Source: an uncultured Clostridia bacterium (GTDB taxonomy: Bacteria; Bacillota; Clostridia; UBA1212; UBA1255). From it: a stretch of 47,638 nucleotides of DNA. Positions within the stretch are counted from its first letter, which is position 1; every line of letters starts with the position of its first letter. This document shows, in pieces, positions 16,743-29,599 of the stretch. A model generated the notes under the pieces. It worked only from the letters and a program-made list of their open reading frames with translations. It was not told the DNA's origin and did not search any database. The DNA is taken from NCBI GenBank assembly GCA_947625435.1, contig CANQOI010000010.1, positions 1-47,638 on the forward strand. The letters are read 5' to 3'. Position numbers and translations under genes: made by a program.

Positions 16743-18749
16743 TCAGTGCATCCTGAAATCAAACTGCTCGGGTACTTCGGCGCTCGCGCGGTCAAACGGG
16801 ACGCCTTTTTCCGCCGCTTTCGCTTCCCGGATCAAAAACCAGAGCTCGCTCATACTGACCTCGCCCTCCTTGATGTCGGGCACCGTAAGGCCGCCGTCAG
16901 CCGTGAGCAGCGACTCCGCCTCCTCATAACGCCCCGTATTTACGGCGGCGAATGCGCGGTACAGCATTATCCTGGGAAGACCGCGTATATACTCCGGCAG
17001 CATATCCGTAAATTCGTATAACATGTCATATCTTTTGTTGCGATACATGGCGGCAGCCGCCATTTTTGCAAGCGACGCGTCCCATCTGCCGCAGCTTCCC
17101 GATTCCGAAGCGGCCTCCTTCAAAAGCTCAACATACCGCTCGCTGTCTCCCTGCATCCTGCATGTCTCACCGAGGGCATAAAGTCCCCAGGGCGATCTGC
17201 GAAGGGCTGTCGATCGCGTGAGCGCTTTATATGCTTCTTCATATCTGTGCCCGGCGCAGTACGAAACACCCAGCTGAAGGTATAGATACCAGTCATCCTC
17301 CCCGCCGCCACCGGCCGCTGCTTCTTCCATCATGCGTATCCACTCATCCTGAAGCATCCACGAAGGCGGCACATCCGAAGGCTCCATGTGCGGAAAACGC
17401 CCTTCGTTCATAAGGCGGTACCACTGCTTTTGCGGCGATGTCGCTCCGCACTGCGTTTCCGGCACTGTGAAATCCAGATGCTCCGGAAAGCCCTTCTGCC
17501 CCGCCCTGAGCCTTCTTTCTTTCTCAAGAGCGCCCCATCCGCTGCCCGTTGAAATGACTCTGTCCGCGCGTGTCAGGGCGGTCTTTTTAGTCTCGGAAAG
17601 AAGCCTTTCCTGCTCCTCCGCCGGGAAAACAGCGTCAAGGCAGTACTCCGCCTCCTCCTGCGCTTCCTGCCACGTTCCGTGTATTTTATCTGCCGAAGCC
17701 TGTATCGGTCCGTAAAATTCCATCCATTCCCAGGCCGTTTTGGGCGGCATGGGAAGACTTTCATGCTGAGTGGCGGCAAGTCCTGCCTGTATCTCGCAGT
17801 AGCGTCCGCCGCAGCCGGCTCCGCTCAGATACTCCTGCCATCTTGCGCCGCCTTTCCTCTGCCCCCAGACAAACAGCTTGCGCCCTTTAAGACGCGACGT
17901 CGACATCTGAGCAAGGCCGTAGCCGTCACTGTCAAGGCAGCATATGTATCTGCGGCGGTCCCGCTTTGTTTTCCAGAAATTGTCATTTGAGTTGATATGA
18001 TTCTCCGGATATGTGATATCCTTTCCGTCTCTGTACGGAAGGGGCAGCTTTGTAAGGACTCCGCAGTCCATGGCATACGTTTCGTCCGCCGGCACGACTA
18101 TGCGCGCGCCCCGTATTTCCGGGACCGCCGTATTGCTCCACCAGTAGATCGGTTTTGTTTCAGTGTCGAAATTTTCTATCCTCATGCGGCATTGCAGGAA
18201 TTTCGCGCCTGCGGGAAGAGAAAAGTCCATCTGGTACACGACAGAGCGTATCCTCTCATATTCGTACATGCGGAGCACATCATCTCCCGATCCGTCCTTT
18301 AAAACGGCGGTGAAAAGAGGCTCGCATGTGAGCGCGTGATGACCCCACACGCCGCAGTTCCATTCCACGCCGCCCGAAAACCAGGCGTTTCTCGTTGCGA
18401 GATATCCGAAACGCAGCACAGGATTCGTAAAGAGCAGATCCCGTCCCGTTTTCTTGTCCGTGAGGGACCAGAGCCTTCCTCCGAGACCTGTGAGGAACAC
18501 TGCCTTCAGATTCTCGTTTTCCAATACGGCACACGGAATATCCTCGGTATGCAGCTCTCTCGTGTAGCAGTCCAGGCTTCTGTAAGGGAATGCCGAATTT
18601 ACGAGCCCGTATCCCACAAATAGCTCATCGTCGTCTCCGAGCCTTGTTTCAGGCTTATGCACGCCTTCAAAAAAGCTGCTCAGAAGCGGCAGGCTGCTTT
18701 CTCCGCCGAGCTCTGCGGCAGGCATTTTCCATGTTCCGAAACTGACCAT
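16743..18749 (-). CDS. DUF5107 domain protein with C-terminal TPR-like region
   Basis: A 668-residue, probably cytoplasmic protein. The first 350 residues resemble the DUF5107 beta-sandwich, related in shape to galactose mutarotases (GLGGRLWSLTDKKTGRDLLF; NAWFSGGVEWNCGVWGHHAL; YWWSNTAVPEIRGARIVVPA). From about residue 470 onward helical repeats of TPR type follow (LGVSYCAGHRYEEAYKALTR; LPRIMLYRAFAAVNTGRYEE). Such proteins usually stand among carbohydrate-degradation genes and are thought to act on sugars or glycosides, but the reaction is not established for this one. It diverges from a GH2 beta-galactosidase, sharing a symmetrical control region, so a joint role in glycoside use is likely. 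Confidence 0.75.
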   Translation of the reverse strand: MVSFGTWKMPAAELGGESSLPLLSSFFEGVHKPETRLGDDDELFVGYGLVNSAFPYRSLDCYTRELHTEDIPCAVLENENLKAVFLTGLGGRLWSLTDKKTGRDLLFTNPVLRFGYLATRNAWFSGGVEWNCGVWGHHALTCEPLFTAVLKDGSGDDVLRMYEYERIRSVVYQMDFSLPAGAKFLQCRMRIENFDTETKPIYWWSNTAVPEIRGARIVVPADETYAMDCGVLTKLPLPYRDGKDITYPENHINSNDNFWKTKRDRRRYICCLDSDGYGLAQMSTSRLKGRKLFVWGQRKGGARWQEYLSGAGCGGRYCEIQAGLAATQHESLPMPPKTAWEWMEFYGPIQASADKIHGTWQEAQEEAEYCLDAVFPAEEQERLLSETKKTALTRADRVISTGSGWGALEKERRLRAGQKGFPEHLDFTVPETQCGATSPQKQWYRLMNEGRFPHMEPSDVPPSWMLQDEWIRMMEEAAAGGGGEDDWYLYLQLGVSYCAGHRYEEAYKALTRSTALRRSPWGLYALGETCRMQGDSERYVELLKEAASESGSCGRWDASLAKMAAAAMYRNKRYDMLYEFTDMLPEYIRGLPRIMLYRAFAAVNTGRYEEAESLLTADGGLTVPDIKEGEVSMSELWFLIREAKAAEKGVPFDRASAEVPEQFDFRMH

Positions 18750-18789
18750 ATCACAAACATTCCTTTCCAGTCACATTCAGTGTCCGGAT

Positions 18790-18818
18790 ATTGTAGCACA
18801 TGCGACCGCAAGCTGCAA
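18790..18818 (-). promoter_or_regulatory. Promoter of the DUF5107 gene
   Basis: Minus-strand TTGCAG (18818-18813), a 17-base spacer and TACAAT (18795-18790). The -35 hexamer is part of one copy of the paired operator. Confidence 0.6.
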
Positions 18819-18869
18819 CGGCATATGCAGGCTGCGGCCGCTGTCACAGCCCATACTTGCAGCTTGCAA
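18806..18869. promoter_or_regulatory. Paired inverted operator between DUF5107 and GH2 genes
   Basis: GCAAGCTGCAA (18808-18818) and its exact reverse complement TTGCAGCTTGC (18857-18867) lie 51 bases apart centre to centre, close to five helical turns. The right copy extends to TTGCA-GCT-TGCAA (18857-18869), itself a palindrome; the left copy is a weaker version. Each copy covers the -35 region of one of the two divergent promoters, which suits a regulator that activates or loops between both. Confidence 0.65.
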
Positions 18870-18891
18870 TTTTCCGTCATGTTGATATAAT
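18864..18891 (+). promoter_or_regulatory. Promoter of the GH2 beta-galactosidase gene
   Basis: TTGCAA (18864-18869), a 16-base spacer and TATAAT (18886-18891). The -35 element lies within the right operator copy. Confidence 0.65.
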
Positions 18892-18922
18892 CTTACTTGA
18901 ATGAACTCGCAGAAAAATATGA

Positions 18923-24020
<5,098 letters not shown>

Positions 24021-24075
24021 AACATACACCGCTTGCTTTTGTTTTTCATTTACATTCTACACAAATCCCGCGCAC

Positions 24076-24104
24076 TTGACAAGGCCGGCATGTATTTGTA
24101 TAAT
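24076..24104 (+). promoter_or_regulatory. Consensus sigma-A promoter of hydE
   Basis: TTGACA (24076-24081), a 17-base spacer and TATAAT (24099-24104), about 30 bases before the hydE start. Confidence 0.85.
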
Positions 24105-24133
24105 GTATATCAAAACGGTAGGTGATGTTTGAA

Positions 24134-25213
24134 ATGGCGCACTCACTCGTATCTGATGTGACAAAGAGTGTTGAGAATATAATTTTATCTCTTGCTGAAA
24201 ATAAAGACGCTTCCGACAGCGAGCTCATATATCTCATTGAGGGATCGGACGGTACATCGGACGCCCTCCTGTTCTCTCATGCCGACGCCGTGAGGCGTAA
24301 AATGTACGGAAAGGACGTATATATACGCGGTCTTATAGAATTTACGAATCACTGTAAGAACGACTGCCTGTACTGCGGCATAAGGAGGGGCAATAAGAAT
24401 GCCCGGCGCTACCGTCTGGATCGCGATGAAATACTTTCGTGCTGCAAGGAAGGATACGCACTCGGGTTCCGCACATTCGTTTTACAGGGAGGAGAGGACC
24501 CGTATTACACCGACGACATCATGTGCCGCATAATATCCGGCATACGGGATCTGTACCCGGACTGCGCTATCACGCTCTCCGTAGGCGAAAAAAGCCGCAA
24601 AAGCTATGAAAGATATTATAAGGCCGGCGCGAACAGGTACCTTTTGCGCCACGAGACAGCGGACAATGAGCATTACCGGAGGCTTCACCCGGCGGACATG
24701 GACCCGGACAACAGGAAAAGGTGCCTTTTCGATCTTAAAGAAATAGGCTATCAGGTGGGATCCGGCTTTATGGTGGGCTCTCCTTATCAGACACCTGCAA
24801 ATCTGCTCTGCGATCTGAGATTTCTGCAGGAGCTGAGGCCCGATATGATAGGTATAGGGCCGTATATCACACATCCGTGTACGCCTTTTAAGGATTTCAG
24901 CAGCGGCAGTCTTGAACTCACTCTGCGCATGATAGCCGTTTTAAGGCTCATGTTCCCTTATGCGCTCATACCCGCCACTACCGCCCTCGGTACGATACAT
25001 CCGAGCGGCCGCGAGCTGGGCCTCAAGGCCGGCGCCAACGTTGTCATGCCGAATCTTTCACCTGTCAGATTCAGGAAGCTTTATGAGCTTTATGAGAATA
25101 AGATATGTACGGGAGAAGAGGCCGCGCAGTGCATTTCGTGTCTCAAGGCGCGCGTGAGCTCTGCGGGATACAGAGTAGTCACGTCAAGAGGCGACGTGAA
25201 AAGGCAAGAATGA
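24134..25213 (+). CDS. hydE: [FeFe]-hydrogenase maturase HydE (radical SAM)
   Basis: A 359-residue radical SAM enzyme with the cluster motif CKNDCLYC (Cys74, 78 and 81). The barrel carries TFVLQGGEDPYYTDD and RHETADNEHYRRLHP, typical of HydE, which helps build the organic dithiolate and diiron part of the hydrogenase H-cluster. BioB and PylB are related, but the FTNHCKNDCLYCGIRRGN context and length fit HydE best. The start at 24134 has AGGTGA eight bases upstream. HydF, HydG and the hydrogenase are not in this window. The gene is followed after 15 bases by a ThiF/MoeB-type gene, apparently in one transcript. Confidence 0.88.
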   Translation: MAHSLVSDVTKSVENIILSLAENKDASDSELIYLIEGSDGTSDALLFSHADAVRRKMYGKDVYIRGLIEFTNHCKNDCLYCGIRRGNKNARRYRLDRDEILSCCKEGYALGFRTFVLQGGEDPYYTDDIMCRIISGIRDLYPDCAITLSVGEKSRKSYERYYKAGANRYLLRHETADNEHYRRLHPADMDPDNRKRCLFDLKEIGYQVGSGFMVGSPYQTPANLLCDLRFLQELRPDMIGIGPYITHPCTPFKDFSSGSLELTLRMIAVLRLMFPYALIPATTALGTIHPSGRELGLKAGANVVMPNLSPVRFRKLYELYENKICTGEEAAQCISCLKARVSSAGYRVVTSRGDVKRQE

Positions 25214-25228
25214 AAGGATGCGATCCAT

Positions 25229-25984
25229 ATGGCTCTTACAAATGAACAGCGTGAAAGATATTCGAGACATTTTCTGCTCCGTGAGATAGGCGTCGAAGGA
25301 CAAAAGCGGCTGTTGGCTTCGCGCGTACTCGTGATAGGCGCCGGCGGACTCGGCTCAGCCGCCGTTTTGTATCTTGCCTCCGCCGGCGTGGGCACCCTGG
25401 GTATAGCTGATCTTGACAAGGTAGAGCTCTCGAATATGCAGCGTCAGATAATACATACGGAAGAATCCATAGATACATACAAAGCCGACTCTGCGGCAAG
25501 GGCCGTGCGCGTGCGCAACCCAGACGTAAACGTGCGCACGCACATATGCAGGGTATACGAAAGCAATATAAGGGATATTATCAATGATTACGACTTCGTT
25601 TTGGACTGCACGGACAGATTTGAGACAAAATTTCTCATAAACGACGCCTGCGTTGCCATGCGGAAGCCCTACTCCCATGCAGGCGTCGTGCGCTTCGAAG
25701 GCCAGGCCATGACATATGTGCCCGGAAAAGGCCCTTGCTTAAGGTGCCTCCTCGGCGACGTACCGTCCACCGAGGATTCTCCCACATGTTCTCAGGTGGG
25801 CGTGATGGGTGCGGCAGTAGGCGTCATAGGCAGCATACAGGCGCTTGAGGCCGTCAAATACATAACGGGCGCCGGCAGGCTCCTTACAGGCAGGATACTG
25901 AATTTCAACGGGCTTACAATGGAAATGCGCGTAACGGAAATGCCTTCGGCCGATCCGGAATGTCCCGTATGCTCGGGCTCCTGA
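25229..25984 (+). CDS. HesA/MoeB/ThiF family E1-like adenylyltransferase
   Basis: A 251-residue enzyme of the family that adenylates the C-terminal glycine of small sulfur carriers such as MoaD or ThiS. It has RYSRHFLLREIGVEGQKRL at the N-terminus, the nucleotide loop VLVIGAGGLGSAA (about 34-46), the DLDKVELSNMQRQ segment with the catalytic Arg, FVLDCTDRFETKF, and two zinc-binding Cys pairs (CLRC near 170 and CPVC near 247). There is no rhodanese domain. No ubiquitin-like partner is encoded nearby, so the substrate carrier is unknown. The tie to hydE is positional: 15-base gap, same strand. Confidence 0.85.
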   Translation: MALTNEQRERYSRHFLLREIGVEGQKRLLASRVLVIGAGGLGSAAVLYLASAGVGTLGIADLDKVELSNMQRQIIHTEESIDTYKADSAARAVRVRNPDVNVRTHICRVYESNIRDIINDYDFVLDCTDRFETKFLINDACVAMRKPYSHAGVVRFEGQAMTYVPGKGPCLRCLLGDVPSTEDSPTCSQVGVMGAAVGVIGSIQALEAVKYITGAGRLLTGRILNFNGLTMEMRVTEMPSADPECPVCSGS

Positions 25985-25996
25985 TACTGCGGTATC

Positions 25997-26740
25997 CTAC
26001 CTAAAGACTTCCCATTCCTCCTTCGTGCCCGAAAAAACATTAAGGTCGATATATGTCTCGTCTCCCGCGAATCCTTCAAGGCGGCCCTTGTCCGTGTACT
26101 GCCAGAATGTCCATTCTATGCCCTTGGGAGGAGTGCCCCATATGCTCCTTACCCACAGAGGATATCCGCGGAAGTATCCGTCGATATAAAGATCGTATAT
26201 GTCTTCCGTTACGTATATCACGGGCTTTGTTTTGTATCTTTCTTCCAACGCCCCGAGGAAATCCTTCAGCTCTTTTCTTACGCTTTCGGCGTCGGGCCTG
26301 TTCGTTCTCTTATCCCCGTAAAATTCCACGTCTGCCGCAGGCGGCAGCATTTCACTGTATTCTCCCACATTATTTATAAAATTCTCGGCCTGCGTCTTGC
26401 CGGGGCTGTCGAAGCTGAAGAAGTGGTACGCCCCGGCGCGTATGCCGGCATTTTTTGCGTTTTCATAATTATATGCAAATCTGTCATCCACGTGGGAGCT
26501 GCCCTCGGTCGCCTTGATATACGCAAATCCTATGCCCTGCTCCCGTATCTCGCTCCAATCTATCTCCCCCTGATAATGGGACACGTCCACGCCTTTTATA
26601 GCGTATTTTGAAGCTGAGAAGCCGTTTATGTGAATATATCCGCGTGAAACGGAGCACGCGAGCAGTACGCATATGAGCGCGGGCACCGCTGTTATGAGAA
26701 TATATTTTATAAGCCTCTTTATTTTTTTTGATTTATGCAT
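25997..26740 (-). CDS. Membrane-anchored GH25 lysozyme (N-acetylmuramidase)
   Basis: A 247-residue peptidoglycan hydrolase. A basic N-terminus and one hydrophobic helix (about 11-31) anchor or export it. The GH25 domain fills the rest: GVDVSHYQGEIDW (Asp52), the catalytic pair in AADVEF (Asp137, Glu139), and WTFWQYTDKGRLEGFAGD near the end. No cell-wall-binding repeats are attached. It diverges from the M23 gene and ends 12 bases from the ThiF-like gene. A role in wall turnover is general for the family; a link to sporulation is suggested by the neighbour only. Confidence 0.92.
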   Translation of the reverse strand: MHKSKKIKRLIKYILITAVPALICVLLACSVSRGYIHINGFSASKYAIKGVDVSHYQGEIDWSEIREQGIGFAYIKATEGSSHVDDRFAYNYENAKNAGIRAGAYHFFSFDSPGKTQAENFINNVGEYSEMLPPAADVEFYGDKRTNRPDAESVRKELKDFLGALEERYKTKPVIYVTEDIYDLYIDGYFRGYPLWVRSIWGTPPKGIEWTFWQYTDKGRLEGFAGDETYIDLNVFSGTKEEWEVFR

Positions 26741-26775
26741 CGGCAGATCCTTCCGTGTGCGTTCATTGCGGGGTA

Positions 26776-26803
26776 ATTATACCATTTTTTCGATCTTAAG
26801 CAA
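26776..26803 (-). promoter_or_regulatory. Possible promoter of the GH25 gene
   Basis: Minus-strand TTGCTT (26803-26798), a 16-base spacer and TATAAT (26781-26776). The -10 is perfect; the -35 is weak. Confidence 0.45.
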
Positions 26804-26829
26804 TCTGTGGCGCGAAAGCTGTGCGTCAC

Positions 26830-26858
26830 GAATATTTTACGCAAAAACAGGAAATAAT
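26830..26858 (+). promoter_or_regulatory. Sigma-F/G-like forespore promoter
   Basis: GAATA (26830-26834), 15 bases, then GGAAATAAT (26850-26858). This fits the B. subtilis sigma-F pattern GYATA-N15-GGNNANNMT at every fixed position but one, and lies about 37 bases before the start of the M23 (SpoIIQ-like) gene. In B. subtilis spoIIQ is sigma-F dependent. Confidence 0.5.
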
Positions 26859-26895
26859 AGCCGTAAATAAATTTACTGTGAAAGGAAGCTTATAC

Positions 26896-27609
26896 ATGAA
26901 AGAAAAAATACTTGAGTTCATCAGATCAAAAGGCTATATTTTCATTGCGCTCATATGCCTTGCGGCAGTCGTCGCCGCCGGTGTGTCTCTCATCAATTCT
27001 GACGGCAGCAAGCCGGACGTGCCCGTCGTTGCTTATAAGACGCCGGGAAACGGTAAAACGGATACGCCGTCGCAGACATCGAAGCCAATGCCTACTCAGC
27101 CCAAGTCCACTGCGGCCTCCAAGCCCATAGACGACACCGGAAGCGGAAACGGCGGCGGTGACGGCGGTGAAAATGCGGGCGACACGTCAAAGATATCGAT
27201 AATAAGGCCCTTAAACGGCAACATCCAGACAGAATTTGCGGCGAACAAGCTCGTATACAACAAGACTATGCAGGAATGGCGCACGCATGCGGGCGTAGAT
27301 ATAGAAGCCGCGGCAGGAACCGAGATAAAAGCCGCAGCAAACGGTAAAATATCCGCTGTCAAATCCGACCCTCGCTACGGTCTTACCGTAGTGATAGATC
27401 ACGATATAAATAACAGAGCCTTTACGACTATATACTGCGGTCTTGACAAGACGGCGGGCGGCATAAAAGCCGGAAGCGATGTAAAGGCCGGAGACGTGAT
27501 AGGCACTCTCGGGGAGGATATTTTCTGCGAAAAGGCCCAGGGGGCTCATCTGCACTTTGAACTTACTGAAAACAGTATTCCGCTCGATCCCTCGGAATAT
27601 TGGGAATAA
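26896..27609 (+). CDS. M23 (LytM) peptidase family protein, SpoIIQ-like
   Basis: A 237-residue protein with a short cytoplasmic end, one membrane helix (about 13-32) and a Gly/Ser/Thr/Pro-rich linker to about 100. A LytM domain then has the metal motif H-A-G-V-D near residue 136 and GAHLHFEL near 221, so the classical zinc ligands seem to be kept. Single-pass membrane LytM proteins with such linkers include the forespore channel protein SpoIIQ; the sigma-F-like promoter supports this, but SpoIIQ-like is still an inference. The start at 26896 follows AAAGGAAG. Upstream in-frame codons are ignored because they overlap the promoter. Confidence 0.8.
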   Translation: MKEKILEFIRSKGYIFIALICLAAVVAAGVSLINSDGSKPDVPVVAYKTPGNGKTDTPSQTSKPMPTQPKSTAASKPIDDTGSGNGGGDGGENAGDTSKISIIRPLNGNIQTEFAANKLVYNKTMQEWRTHAGVDIEAAAGTEIKAAANGKISAVKSDPRYGLTVVIDHDINNRAFTTIYCGLDKTAGGIKAGSDVKAGDVIGTLGEDIFCEKAQGAHLHFELTENSIPLDPSEYWE

Positions 27610-27617
27610 AATCAGAA

Positions 27618-27643
27618 TGCGGAGCAAAAAAGCATGCTCCGCA
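27618..27643. terminator. Hairpin between convergent M23 and lipoyl-carrier genes
   Basis: TGCGGAGCA (27618-27626) pairs perfectly with TGCTCCGCA (27635-27643) across 8 bases. It lies just after the M23 stop codon, in the 64 bases between two converging genes. No strong T run follows, so it may end transcripts weakly in either direction. Confidence 0.5.
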
Positions 27644-27673
27644 CCGTACATATGACTGCAAATATTATTTTAC

Positions 27674-28570
27674 TTATTTTACGGCGGCGAGCCACGGCTT
27701 TTCGGCAAATATGCATGTAAGCTCAAAGATCTTCGCCGCGATATCATCATTCTCCGCACATGCGCCCGGCACTGTCATTGTCATATTGCCGCCGCACAGC
27801 GTGATATCGGCACACGCAGCATCATTGCATGAGCCCGACGAGATATACCTGCTCTCAATTATATGGACCGAAATATCGCAAGGCACGGCGCCCGCATAAC
27901 AGACCGCCTTTCGGAACGCATTCCTCAGCGTCTGCTCCGCGCAGGAAACAGACGTGCTGTCAGAGCCTGAAGTAAATATATCAACCGTGCCGCTGAACAT
28001 GTATACAGTGCCGCTCTTTTCCCTGTATGAAAGCACATCGCGCTCTATTATGAGTTCCTCGGGGCCCGTGGGCGTGATATCCGAAAGCTTAATGCCGCGT
28101 TCCTCCGCGCGCATGCGGGCCCTGGGCGTTGAAAATATGCGCGCGCCCGCAACGCTCGGCGTTACGCTTTGTGTGACGCTTTGTGTGACGCTTGGCGTGA
28201 TATCTTGCGCCGCAGCGGGAACGGCAGGCGCCGCCGCAGCCGCGGTGATATCAGGCGTCGCCGCGGGTTTATCTTCCGGGCTTTCGGACATTTTACCCGC
28301 ACCGATGTCTATATCGTCAGCGGTATCGCCGTCCTCATCGCCCACATACGCTATTACGGACGCAACAGGCACGGTAGAGCCCTCCGGGCATACGATCTTA
28401 AGAAGCCGCCCCGAGCAGGAGGCGTCTATCGTTATGACGAGCTTATCCGTCTCCATTTCAAAAAGAGGCTCTCCCTGAGTTACCGTGTCTCCTTCTTTGC
28501 ATATCCATCTTGTTATAAAGCCTTCCGTCATCTGAAGCCCCTGCTTGGGCAGTATGATCTCATGTATCAA
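27674..28570 (-). CDS. Lipoyl-domain E2-like protein without a recognisable acyltransferase site
   Basis: A 298-residue protein. Residues 1-77 form a lipoyl domain with the target lysine in METDKLV (Lys43). An Ala/Pro/Thr linker follows with repeated TPSVTQSV-like units (125-140), then a peripheral-subunit-binding domain (147-181, STPRARMRAEERGIKLSDI). Only about 115 residues remain, compared with over 220 in a normal E2 catalytic domain. They look like its two ends with the middle removed, and the HxxxDG active-site motif is absent (MTMTVPGACAENDDIAAK at the corresponding place). The TTG start at 28570 has GGAGGTG seven bases upstream. It is the last gene of the operon, after both E1 subunits; no E3 gene is present. 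Confidence 0.78.
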   Translation of the reverse strand: MIHEIILPKQGLQMTEGFITRWICKEGDTVTQGEPLFEMETDKLVITIDASCSGRLLKIVCPEGSTVPVASVIAYVGDEDGDTADDIDIGAGKMSESPEDKPAATPDITAAAAAPAVPAAAQDITPSVTQSVTQSVTPSVAGARIFSTPRARMRAEERGIKLSDITPTGPEELIIERDVLSYREKSGTVYMFSGTVDIFTSGSDSTSVSCAEQTLRNAFRKAVCYAGAVPCDISVHIIESRYISSGSCNDAACADITLCGGNMTMTVPGACAENDDIAAKIFELTCIFAEKPWLAAVK

Positions 28571-28599
28571 TCTGATTCACCTCCGCGAGCACTGCGGCA

Positions 28600-29582
28600 T
28601 CACGCTCTGTAAAGAGCTTTTTTGCAGGCGTTGTAGATATCCGATTCCTGAGGTACCACGGCATTTTCAAGACCGAGATTGAAAGGAAGCGGGCACGCCT
28701 TTGCTCGAGCCGCAGAATGGGGCTGTCCAGATATTTAAAAGCCCTCTCCGAAAGCTCCGCCGCTATCTCTGCTCCCGCGCCTGCCGTACGGTGAGCCTCG
28801 TGCACCACCACCGCGCGTCCCGTTTTAGCGACCGAAGATGTCATCGTGTCCCAGTCCATGGGCACGAGCGTGCGCGGATCTATGACCTCGGCAGAGATAC
28901 CTTCAGCCGCAAGCTTATCCGCGACATTCAGGGATTTCTGCACGTATGTATGCGTCGCTATCAAGGTTATGTCCTTTCCTTCGCGTAAAATACGCGCTTT
29001 TCCGAAGGGCACCGTAAAATCGGGCGAATCGTCCACTTCGCATTTTGATGTGTAAAGCGCCTTGTGCTCGAAGAACATAACGGGATTATCGTCCCTTATT
29101 GCAGTTCTGAGAAGTCCCGCCGCATCGGAGGCGTCGGACGGCATTGCCACCTTAAGCCCCGGAAAATGCATGAAGATCGCCTCCATGGACTGCGAGTGCG
29201 TGGCGGCATTTCCGCGTCCCACGCCCTGCTGTCCGCGTATAACGAGAGGTATCACGGCTTTACCTCCGAAAATATACCGCGTTTTGGCGATCTGATTTAT
29301 TATCTGATCCATAGCCACCAGCGTAAAATCCATATACATGAGCTCTACTATAGGTCTCATACCGGCGCATGCGGCGCCGAGACCCGCTCCGCAGAATGCG
29401 GACTCCGAAATGGGAGTATTTCTCACGCGGTCAGGTCCGAATTCGTCTATGAGCCCTCTCGTACAGCCGAATATCCCTCCCTGCTCCGCTATGTCCTCAC
29501 CCATTATGAACACCCTGTCATCGCGCCTCATTTCCTCAGCTATTACATCCTTTATAGCCTGCGCGTAAGTCTTAATACTCAT
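28600..29582 (-). CDS. 2-oxoacid/acetoin dehydrogenase E1 beta subunit, with apparent frameshift
   Basis: About 326 residues once corrected. It pairs with the alpha subunit to form the thiamine-diphosphate E1 enzyme. Typical features are the N-terminal MGEDIAEQGGIFG (thiamine-site Glu), RGQQGVGRGNAATHSQSMEA, and the C-terminal transketolase domain with VIDPRTLVPMD and VVVHEAHRTAGAGAEIA. After LDSPILRL the frame as read continues with unrelated residues to a stop at 28560. Adding one G at the CTCGAG site (28704-28709) restores LGAK-ACPLPFNLGLENAVVP and a proper C-terminus ending at 28600. That leaves the next gene's ribosome site free. So there is either a real mutation or a sequence error. 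Confidence 0.85.
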
Positions 29583-29599
29583 AAATATGCATCCCCCAT

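Noticed and set aside
24134-25213. Biotin synthase or pyrrolysine PylB
   Set aside because: The motif context and segment LQGGEDPYYTDD fit HydE better, and no biotin or pyrrolysine genes are nearby.
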